From the NCBI RefSeq assembly GCF_000003815.2, contig NC_049997.1, positions 131,135 through 174,892 of the forward strand: a stretch of DNA of 43,758 bases. The letters run 5' to 3'. The notes below the pieces were generated by a model, which was not told where the DNA came from, ran no database searches, and saw only the letters and a list, made by a program, of their open reading frames with translations. Each line of letters starts with the position of its first letter. Position 1 is the stretch's first letter. The DNA comes from Branchiostoma floridae. Its lineage: Eukaryota; Chordata; Leptocardii; Amphioxiformes; Branchiostomatidae. This document shows, in pieces, positions 11,710-21,500 of this stretch. Made by a program: the position numbers and the translations under genes.

Positions 11710-12076
11710 ACTCACCTGTACGGTGTCTTACCTGGTCTGTAATCAAAGGAAATACACGTTACTCACCTGTACGGTGTCTTACCTAGTCTGTAGTCAAGGA
11801 AACACACCTTACTCACCTGTACGGTGTCTTACCTGGTCTGTAATCAAAGGAAATACACGTTACTCACCTGTACGGTGTCTTACCTGGTCTGTAATGAAAG
11901 GAAATACACGTTGCTCACCTGTAAGGTGTCTTACCTAGCCTGTAGTCAAGGAAACACACCTTACTCACCTGTACGGTGTCTTACCTGGTCTGCTATAAAA
12001 GGAAACACACCTTACTTACCTGTACGGTGTCTTACCTGGCCTGTTATAAAAGAAAACACACCTTACTTACCTGTAT
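11710..12076 (-). repeat. 51-bp minisatellite, right array (~7 units)
   Basis: These are the same units as in the left array in opposite orientation (donor-like sites read on the minus strand as tactcacctg and tcttacctgg). The array is shorter than the left one, so either the arms differ in copy number or some units are hidden in the gap. Confidence 0.9.
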
Positions 12077-12749
12077 TGTTGTCATTTATTAAGAAGAGAA
12101 AAAACAATTTGTTTGTAAATGTTAATAAAGGTACATTTTACAATTGAAATTTTCTACGTCATAACTAAATGTTATAAAACATTTCCTTTCTGTACCCAGA
12201 AGGGGAGCCCGCTTGTGCCATGTTCCAACATTTTATTAGGCTATTGATAGCATGTGGTCACATTTTACTGCACATAAATAATGCAATTAATATTGTTTAT
12301 GTGTCAACTTCTTCCCATACTTTAAAAATATTTAGGAAGTGAAACGAAATACATTTTTGTATTTGAAATAAGTTTGTACACACTGTAACAGATACTCATC
12401 TAATCAAATCCTCATTGTAACAATGTTTCTGTGATGAATAAAGATAAGAAAAGTCCAGTTTGGTGAAGAGTTATTATTATAATGTAAATAGTATTGTTAA
12501 TAATAAATAGCTATGTTTTTCTAGTATTGGTTACCTGCCCCTATTCAGGTTTATAACACTAATGTGTCTGAGCCTTTTGTACATTAATTGGGTACTGAGG
12601 TGAATCAATATCCAAATTTGCACTAAGTTCCTCAAACCTGGTTAATGATAGCACAGAAAAAATGACCACATTGTAAACATCAGTCAGATGATAGCAATAT
12701 GAAATGAAAATCTTGTTCAGAATTCACTCTAAAATGGTTGTATGAGAAG

Positions 12750-12811
12750 CTATGCTACAACAGTCCCTCCCGCGATACTTATAGAACAGTCCCGCAAGGA
12801 GGTCACATGAC
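12750..12811 (-). promoter_or_regulatory. Mirror candidate core promoter in the right arm
   Basis: TATAAGTA on the minus strand (12776-12783) with the E-box GTCACATGA upstream of it (near 12803-12811) mirrors the left-arm motif. It also points toward the palindrome centre, so the two would drive convergent transcripts. Confidence 0.3.
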
Positions 12812-13226
12812 TAGTGCCCGCCATTTTGAATTGCTATAGTTAAAGTATGGTAGTATCGTCGCCGTACATTTTGACCAAAAACAGGGACTTAAAATGCTTG
12901 TAAAGCACGGAAACTCCGTACACATCAATGGGACACTATTTTGAACATGTTTGTGGCAGTAGGTTTAGGTGTCGTTGCGCGACGGCCGATATTCTTGTGG
13001 ATATAGTGGGCATTCGCTAAAAAGACATTTTGCTGGGCGTTCGCTAAAAAGACCATCGAGAATCGGAAACTTTGATTTATGTCACTTCGGGTCAATGGAT
13101 TGACTTGAAACTCAGGATTAATACATGGGAGCACAACGTGGACATATTCCAAGCAAAAAAAATGAGATTCGTGCAGCGCGGACTTCTCTAGAGTGGGCGT
13201 TTGTGGGCATTCGCTAAAAAGACCAT

Positions 13227-13472
13227 GCGAAGGCCAACGGCTACTCTTCTGCTATTTTCAACCACCTACAACACAACCAAGGACATTCCTTCAACCTCCA
13301 ATCTACCGACATCCTAGACCGTGAAGCCCGCTGGTTTGAACGGGGAGTTAGAGAGGCCATATATGAGAGAATATACAATCCCACCCTCAACAGAAAAGGG
13401 GGGCTACGTATGGAACTTTCCGGCACTTGGGACATAGCACTACCCCCCCCCCCCCGCCAACAAAACTTTTAG
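13227..13472 (+). pseudogene. Penelope-like element, GIY-YIG nuclease C-terminal fragment
   Basis: An open stretch of 81 codons ends at TAG 13470-13472. It carries the typical end of the GIY-YIG-type nuclease of Penelope-like retroelements: an HNQGH start, then DREARWFERGVREAIY, then NPTLNRKGG and a short C-terminal tail. In intact elements the nuclease follows the reverse transcriptase and nicks the target DNA. Here reverse transcriptase, the GIY motif and the start are missing, so this is a 5'-truncated copy. A C-run (about 14) falls inside the tail near the stop. The family call rests on motif recognition, not on a search. Confidence 0.75.
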
Positions 13473-13790
13473 CTCCTGTAACTAAAACAACAGGAGCTAA
13501 TTGACTCATTTGCATTAACTGTGTCTTAGCCTTGATATCCTTTGAAATCCAAATTATCTTCAATTTGACTTTGGCTTAGCTTTGTTTTCTTTGGAATCCA
13601 AATTGTCTTCAGTCTGAATTGTCTTACAACCTTTCCTATTGGACATCTGAAATTGTCTTCATTCATAGAGTATAAAAGACCTGTTTCTTCCAGATCTCTT
13701 CAGTGTCACTGAAGAAGGATAGTGGATTCTATCCGAAACGTCTGACCGTTTCAAAACCATATCCAGTTGCTTGAGTAACTATTTTTGGCG
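13473..13790 (+). mobile_element. 3' region of the Penelope-like copy
   Basis: The non-coding stretch after the nuclease stop holds diverged direct repeats around ggaatccaaattgtcttca, a TATA box TATAAAAG (13671-13678) and the hammerhead-like fold. It ends around gttgcttgagtaactattt and TTGGCG at 13790. A second copy of this end lies at 17480-17546, which supports 13790 as the element boundary. The arrangement resembles the pseudo-LTR of Penelope-like elements. Confidence 0.6.
13709..13750 (+). ncRNA. Hammerhead-ribozyme-like core
   Basis: CTGAAGA (13709-13715) matches the hammerhead CUGANGA box. A perfect 6-bp stem II follows (ggatag 13717-13722 with ctatcc 13729-13734), then GAAA (13735-13738). 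A short stem III follows (ACG 13738-13740 with CGT 13747-13749), with T13750 at the cleavage position. Hammerhead motifs are known from Penelope-like elements. Stem I is poor: only the first pair is clear, so activity is uncertain. Confidence 0.5.
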
Positions 13791-14206
13791 TACATTGTCA
13801 TTTCTTCTTTGCCGCCGGCGAGGCAGATCTATCCCGCTAATTAGTAGACTAAGTGGATTCAAGTGCAGTCTGACCGCATTCTACGGCATTCCAACATTAA
13901 TCGAAACATTCTTATCTAATTCGATGGAGAACCGAAATGGCAAGCTTCTTCGAATCCTGTCCGAATGTGGCCAAAATAATATCTGGAATGCAGTAAGAAT
14001 GTTTAGAATACACTACGAATTCTCAGGAATAGAAAAGAATTTTCATTCTGACGGCATTTTGGCTCAATCCTTGTGTTAAGGGGATATAAGGTCCATTTGG
14101 AATTCTCACCCGAATGACCTCGAATGTGTCACGAATTTTGCAAATACTTCATTCCGGCTGGTCCTGCTTGATTCCTGCTGATTCGGTTTCAGTGTGAAGG
14201 CCCTAT
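13791..14206. other. Unassigned spacer
   Basis: Nothing could be assigned. A 102-codon open frame crosses it (13771-14079) without recognisable motifs. The end ttcagtgtgaaggccc near 14191-14206 looks like the edge of a TIR element, but its partner was not found. Confidence 0.4.
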
Positions 14207-14830
14207 CAACAGTATGGCCTGGTGATCCCTAATGGCTAATGCGGTCGGGTATCACAAAAAATAGCCATAGTATGGCCAAGTATCACAAAAATATAGTACG
14301 CATAGTAGAGATCATAGTATGGCCCAGTATCACAAAAATATAGTACACATAGTAGAGATCATAGTATGGCCCAGTATCACAAAAATATAGTACACATAGT
14401 AGAGATCATAGTATGGCCCAGTATCACAAAAAATAGTACTCATAGTATGGCCCAGTATCACAAAAAATAGTACACATTGTATGGCCCAGTATCAAAAAAA
14501 TAGTACACATAGTATGGCCCAATATCACAAAATAATAGTACTCATAGTATGGCCCAGTATCACAAAAATAGTACACATAGTAGGGCCCATGCCCAGAATT
14601 AAAAAAAACACAACTGATGCCATGGTGAAACATGCATTAGGTCTCAGCTGCAGAACTTCGTTATCGAAGTTATGGAAACAGACAGGTATCACAAAAATCA
14701 CCCAGGTTTGCAAAAAGTACAACAGTATGACCTGGTGATCCCTAATGGCTAATGCGGTCGGGTATCACAAAAATAAGTACACATATTATGGCCCAGTATA
14801 AAAAAATACAACAGTATGGTCTGGTCATCA
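14207..14830. repeat. Short-repeat array 3' of the transposase gene
   Basis: The motif tatggcccagtatcacaaaa recurs about every 33-65 bp from 14270 to 14580, often followed by atagtacacatag. A longer block around aacagtatggcctggtgatc occurs near 14209 and again near 14722 (513 bp apart), with a third weaker copy near 14809. Plant CACTA elements carry such short subterminal repeats as binding sites. The array lies just past the transposase stop, so a subterminal role is possible but not shown. No matching array was seen on the far side. Confidence 0.75.
14611..14683 (+). repeat. Inverted copy of part of the transposase last exon
   Basis: Reverse-complemented, this block matches coding sequence at about 15076-15150 with roughly nine in ten bases equal, including the shared core tcgataacgaagttctgcag. 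It lies inside the short-repeat array, about 390 bp downstream of the coding copy in the direction of transcription. A transcript reading through would fold into a hairpin. Confidence 0.75.
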
Positions 14831-14951
14831 TTTGTAATGTACTTTCTATTTTAAAAAATCCGTCAATTGTATAGCGCCATAAGTCATAGTACTTAGAACG
14901 TCTGTAGAAGCGAACACGACTAAAAGTTGTCGGTCACAGTAACTAGGAGTA

Positions 14952-15516
14952 TTAGTCGTGTTCGCTTGTATTTGGAAACCGTCCAATGTACAGTTTTCTG
15001 CTGTTTTCTCCAATTTGCACATCCATGAAAACACACTTTCGCCGCAGATCAGTAATTGGTACTGCACAATAATTGTCTGTTTCGATAACTTCGATAACGA
15101 AGTTCTGCAGCTGGAGACCGAATGCATGTATCACCCTGGCATCAGTCAAGTTGTCAACATTGATGACAGAACCACCGGCTGGCTGTAGAAGCTTCAACAC
15201 GGCCAGGTGTTCTCCCTCGCCCCTGCAGAACAGAATCGTCTCCCCGTATTGGATACGGCCCTGCTCCCAGAACTCCACCGTTCTGTTGTTTCTGGCCTTC
15301 TCCCGACCATACGACCTGGAGTACACAATCTGCTCTGTCAGACTGTCAATGCAGACCCTCTTGAAACCCGGGACTTCTTGCGTCGCAGGGGTTCCTGTCC
15401 TCCGATGGATTGCGCTTGAAATATTCTGGTCCATGGTGGTCAGGTCAAAGGGCTTTTCTATTCCCACACCATACACGCCCGGAGCTAGCTTGGTGACGTT
15501 TTTTCTGTAGGCCATG
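14952..15516 (-). CDS. Transposase exon 10 (terminal)
   Basis: The acceptor tttcctctttag precedes 15516 and the stop codon ends at 14952. It encodes about residues 816-1003. No catalytic motif was seen. The region resembles the variable C-terminal part that follows the DUF4218-like block in animal members. Part of it (about 15076-15150) is copied inverted in the 3' flank. Confidence 0.8.
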
Positions 15517-18500
15517 CTAAAGAGGAAAAAAAAATCTCCTTAGTAGATTTTAAGTTATTGTTGAATTTTTAACTAAAAAAAAACAACGGCATTTATCAAT
15601 TTCATACTTTTGGGACTATCACCCCTCCCCTGAAAAAAAAACAGGTTTGAGAAGAAAATAGAATCCAGCCAAACACTATGTTAAGTGTGTTCTTCTGACC
15701 TTTTTTCAACTCCGACTAGCTTCTTGGCGAGCTTAACGGCGTCACTGGAGTCCCTTGCCGGATCCATTGCTCTGACCAAACGCTGGAGATTGACGGCCAT
15801 GGCTGTTGTGAACGTGATCTAGGGGCAACGAAAGTTGTGTGTTACTGAAAAAGCGAGACACGGCTAGGTCCTGCTCTGTTTTGGCAAGACATGGTCTACT
15901 CAAGGGTTAGAAAGAAGCAATTTCTCTTATCTAGAAGAAAAAAATTAAAACAAATATATTTCTGTGCTCAAAGGTTCCTTTTTGGATCCGCCATGTCGAA
16001 ATTTTCCAAACTGGCGTACTCATATACATGTATGTCGCAATCGCCCCAAATACAATGTAAGAAGACTGAGGACGTCTTTATGAATGTTTTATGGCAAATA
16101 ATTCAAGTTACTTTTGAAAACATTGATATATATCAGCTAATGATACGGTCCGTCATTTTGGATTTTGACCAATAATAAGCATGAAATAAATGAAAGTAAC
16201 ATTAAATTGCATAATATGGTAATTGATGTAAGAAAACAATTGTGCATTAGAAAAAAAACTGGAAATCATGTTGTTCAAGCTGAAATGTGCAAACTTTGTA
16301 AAATAAGCTTTACAGAAACTCGCTGCAATGGCAACACGAAAAACGATAAACATACATCAATATTATATGCCAAGTAAATTTTAGGACAGATCACCAAGTT
16401 TGGCGGCTCTATTGTAAACCGTTCAGGGACTACCCCCTTGAATTATACGGGTTAACTTGAAAAACTACTGATAACTAGTACCTGATCAACAACAAATCGT
16501 GTTCCGTGGACCATTCGCTTGATCTGGCCGTTCATGTGCTCAAATCCAAAGCAGCTATAGCCGAAGAGTGGCCCATACAGCTTTACGTGGTAGGCCATGT
16601 GTCGAAGCAGGTGTACGTTCATGGTCTGCGCTTCTTCACCTGTGGACATACATGTATGATTTATCGAATGCCAGAATCATAATTTCCACAATGTACATTT
16701 ATACAGGTTATCCCATAAATCACTATATAACATACATGTATCACCACTACGCAGGGCGGGGCACCAACACGGCATGTTTTGAAAGAAAAGCCCCGTCCTG
16801 GTGAGTTTTGAAGCAGATGCGAGGGGGAGCTAGACGGAAAAAATCACCAACACTACTGTCTCCGCCACCCAACCTCTGCTTGGAGAATATTAAAACGGTG
16901 CATATGCCTGCGTCACTGTTGAGGCCATCTCTTCCAAAGTTAAGACGGATACGTTACAGGCATTTGGGCATAGATATGCTATAATGAGATATAGATACGC
17001 CCTAAACTGCTCTAGTAGCACTGGTACTGTTCACTAACCGTATAGCTCTTCAAACGTTTGGCAGAACACATCAAGTCTGGTTTCCGCATTACGGAGCTGG
17101 TCTTGTGTGATCTCATCGCTGACTAGTGTACTCAGTGCGGTCACAAGTAGTGCGTAGTGCGCGTAGTACTCTTCATTCAACACGCCCCGCAACACTGGCA
17201 GTGAAAAGTGTAGCAACCAGGCACGTAGCTGGCTTGCTGCATGAACGATACAAAATGGATCCTTATTGTCAATCGCTAGTACATCTTTTGTGAGTTTCTT
17301 GTATGTAGCAGAACAACTACTAGTACCCACACGTGCAAACGAAAGATGATACGTCAAATTGCAGTTACTCAAGCAACAGGCTATGATTTTGCAATTGGGA
17401 ACGGTCAGACATTTCAGATAACAGCCGTTATATTTACATCCGTCGCGTTCGTCAGTGTATAAGTGATAACGAATGTCATTGATTATCTGAAACGTTTGGC
17501 TGTTTCCAAAATCATATCTAGTTGCTTGAGTAATTGTTATTTGGCGATGAGTGTATACAAATCTAAACAGATACCTTTGCTGAATTTTACAATAAATTAG
17601 AAGCAGACTTATGGGTATAGACACTTCTTTTGAATACTACTTAAACTATCACAAGACTACTTAACTATTGAATGGATGTTTTTGTTTGAGAAAAAAGAAA
17701 ACTGTTCCTTCATAGAATAGAACTTAGGCCCCTTGATTTCCTCGATTCACTGTATACGAATATAACGATCCATTCTTGTACCTTCGCCGTGGCATTTATC
17801 TTAACTTGCGCAACAAACTATGTACATGCAATACCTTTCCAGTGATGTCTGTCGTTGAGGGATCTAGGTGCATGAGATATGTTGTTAGGGATCTTCAGTC
17901 CTAGCAGCCGTTTGTTCAACTCCGGTATCTACAGAAACAAAGGAAGAATGATTACGCAAATCCGGTGCATGAAACACCTTTAGCTATTGATGTTATTGTG
18001 TTTACGAAAAGAGTAGAAGTATAAAGTGTAGACGTTACGATAGACGTTACGAGTATTACCTTGTCTCCGATGTAGAAGGCTTTCTTGGAATTTGGTTTTC
18101 CCAGCCACAGGTTGATCAAGGCTTTCACGACACCCATCGGTGCACAATGCATCCAATCGACAACGAAACCTTGACCGAGATCAAATGGCCGATGGAGGCA
18201 GAAGACGCTGGCCCCCTTAATGCCTTTATGCTGTGAACGGTATCATGAAGAAGAACTTTATTGCACGACAATTGTACAAGGTACAAAGTATGGCAACAAC
18301 TATTACATAAAGTACAAAATAGAGGTGTAGGATAAAGCTTAACAGCACAGTTAACATAACAATAAGGGCTAATATGATTACAATGACCTGAACGAGTATG
18401 GTCAATATATCGTCTCGGTTTTATCTACTTTTTATCTACGACCGTATGATTCAGTCATTTTGCCATATTGATATAATTACTGCTTGTTCAGTCACGTGAT

Positions 18501-21500
18501 CCTATCCCGTAGCAAGGAGGAACCCGGTCAATATGGGATGCAGTTCTGAGTTCTCCGTATAGCTATGCAAAATTTCCCTTCAAACCGTCTAGTTTCATGA
18601 TCACGGTGTGGTGGGATGTTGGTCCAGGAATAGTAAAGTCACACAAATCGATGTTGGAGGTTCTTTGCATAGTCCAACGATGTGCTGTTTTTCAATATCT
18701 TTTTTGACTTTTAACATAGCATTATCTTAAAACAAAACACTGGTATGCAACGCAGGGATGATAACCTACATAGTAAGACAGCTTCAAAGCTTTTCACTTA
18801 CAGGTACTAGTTCGTTGCCCCCCCTGGCACTGGCACTGACGATAGCCAGATATTCTTTATATGTCCTGTGCGTCCGCATTGTTGTCGGTCCTTCGTAAGG
18901 CCAGATCCGGTGCCCGCCTTTGCCTCGGACGGACTTGCCTTTATCCTCGCAGTTGTTACAGCCAAACTCCCCGTTGTATTGCTTTGTGTTGGCGAGGAGG
19001 GCTTTAGCCTGCAAGTCCACGCTGCACAACAGCAACAGGCCTCGAACGGTCTTCTCTGAGTTGTTGTCTACGTCACTTACTACGACTCCTGTGTAAACGG
19101 GCGTAACATCGATTAATTCTAAGTTGGTTTTGACATGTATTTCCGAAAAAATGAGTCCTCCATATATGGTTTTAGCGCAAAATGTCATCATCATTAGTTA
19201 CTATACAAGAGGAGATGCTCGCAAGGATTTAATTTCGCGGAAGGGAGATAAGGGAGTGTTCGCGGTTGAAACCGATAAAGGTCAAAAGTAGAATGATACG
19301 TAATCCGGCCAGTAAGCCGGTCTAGCCTCGGGTTTTACTATGAATTAAAAAAAGTGATGGTTCTTATTTTGCGGCGAAGAGGTCACCGTCAAGAGTGGGA
19401 ACGTCAAACAACCATGAACGTTTTCCCTTTTGCAGTACAGTCAAACCTGCCCGAGCGACCACCTCTTCTCAGCAACCACCTGCCCATTTAGACCGCTTTT
19501 TCTCGGTCCCGATTTTTTCCCATTGACATAAGCATTAAGCGACCTTTTCTCAACGACCACCTGGCCAACACGACCGCGACCGGCCAAAATTGGGACCAAT
19601 AACGACCGCATTATTTTCAAAATTGAGGTATAACTATTCATCGATTTTTGACTATAACTAGCGCGATTTTGTGCCGAAATCGGTCAGTTTGTGTTGGATT
19701 TTGACTGCCATTACGATGTTATGTTAAGAATAAAGATGACGGCCGTCAATGGGTGGGTCAATGGGGCAGTTTACTGTAATACGGGGGGAAATCTCGATGT
19801 AAGAAAATCCGAATTTAGTTGTTACAGAAGTTTTTCATTATAAAGTGAACGAATGAAACGTATATAGCCTCATACTTTTTAAAGAAAGATCTGTGTAGCT
19901 CATACCATTTTAATAAAGATTTTTGTGAGTGCTTTTGTCCAACTGTACTGTACATTCACCCGTGGGTAAGTACACTATCGGGACGTAACGGGCATCGAAT
20001 TCGAAAGGTGCACCGTAGTTATTTCAGATACGGCGATCAAGAACACAGCGACGCATAAAGGCTTGTATGGTAACTGACAGCATCGAAGTTCCCTTACTGT
20101 CTAAAACGTTAGTGTACAAATACATGTATTGAGATTTAAAACACTGTATCGAATAAAAGCTCGATAAAAGTTTGGGGTCAAATTTACAGTTTACAGTGTG
20201 CGTGTTGTATTTTACATTAAAGACCTCGCTTCTTTGCAACGGAAACCATTTATACTTTGCATCGGGCATGTTGTGAGTCGATACTCTTCTCAGCGACCAC
20301 CTGTCCAGGTCGACCGCTTTTTTCGGTTCCCCCGGGTGGTCGTCTTGGGCAGGTTTACATAATTGTGAAATGCAATTCTAGATCTTTTCACTTTCACTTT
20401 ATTTGCCTAACCGGGAGTGTACACTCAGGTCGAAGTTATAGACCTCAGCGGCTTTTCAGGCTGTCTTGGACTTACATTTAAAAAAACAATAACAGTACTG
20501 AAACATTTCTATAACAACACAAACTATGAAATAGTATAACTAAGCAAGTTAACTACAATGGACCATTGGCGATTAAATGCCCAGTGTGCTTCAACAGCAA
20601 GGCTTCAACAGACTTAGTGTTTCAAGAAGGTCAGGTTGTTCCACAACTGAACTCTTAGATTAAATAATCTTTTGAATTAGAGGCTTGGCAGTACGAAAGA
20701 AGAAGTAGCTTACTGCCCCGAAATAACTGGCCACTGAAGCATATGGGGGTCATATTCACGCCGCTGGGCGTGTGTTTAGGGTCAGGGTGACATCCATTTG
20801 ATTAATGTGCGCATATGGCGCTCTTCCCCGGACTGACTTGAAAACTGTAGCAAGAGAGACTGTTTCTAGCCGTTTACGCACAGGGTCGTTTTCACCAAAA
20901 AAAAACAACGTTAGAATAACGGCGTGGGTTTCTTGTTTCATGATAATCATCATTTGCAAATACGTAGAAGATCTCTTAGAACACGGCAGAGTGTGTTGTT
21001 TTCATGTCTGTAATGTGAATAGTTACACATATAAATTATATAGTCACTACGAAATGGCCCTAGATATGAGTGTAAAATTCAATGATAGGTTTTAATGCAT
21101 AATGCTTAGAAACACTCGGGCATATTGAATGAATATCTTGTCCACACGCGTGGGCCGGCAAAATGAGCAGATAAAATCGACACACACCCTGCTGCTGCAC
21201 AGATGAAGGCGGAGCTTCCCCCAAGCAAGGGCCTTGTTGCAGATGTTCAGCGCGGTTCATCCTGGGAATTCTCCTGGGAGTTACTTTGTACAATTTGCTT
21301 ACTCTGTCTATATGTTTAGCTAAGCTCCGGCCATGTTTTTTTTTATTAACTTGTTGTAACTAGGGATGGGTATACCGGTACAGAAAATTTTAAGGTCCAG
21401 TTGCGGCTCAGGTCCAGAGGGTCAGGTAAAAGTCTGGACCCGAACCTGGACCTGATTGTCTGTGAAAACTTGATATTGAATAGATAAGAGATGTTAAGAA

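Larger units (their letters stand above)
11710..13224 (-). mobile_element. Right arm of the large inverted-repeat element
   Basis: This is the reverse complement of the left arm, ending GGGCATTCGCTAAAAAGACC at 13224. Visible differences are isolated substitutions, for example in the stretch facing 9700-9760. It is followed immediately by a Penelope-like nuclease frame at 13227, without an intervening spacer or a recognisable target duplication. Confidence 0.75.

Noticed and set aside
10337-12076. CRISPR-like regular repeat array
   Set aside because: The units are contiguous without unique spacers, and the DNA is clearly eukaryotic.
10263-12147. Tyr/Leu/Val/Cys-rich frames of 70-110 aa, mirrored on both arms
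   Set aside because: They follow from the 51-bp (17-codon) period of the minisatellite and have no independent support.
9258-13152. Mirrored 75-aa frames in the palindrome arms as a small conserved gene
   Set aside because: The peptide identity only mirrors arm DNA identity. One end lies in the repeated tip motif and no splice or start context supports it.
17237-17624. Minus-strand extension of the transposase exon 7 frame by about 130 codons
   Set aside because: It includes a Penelope-like element end and lies upstream of a good acceptor; conserved transposase sequence begins only at 17236.
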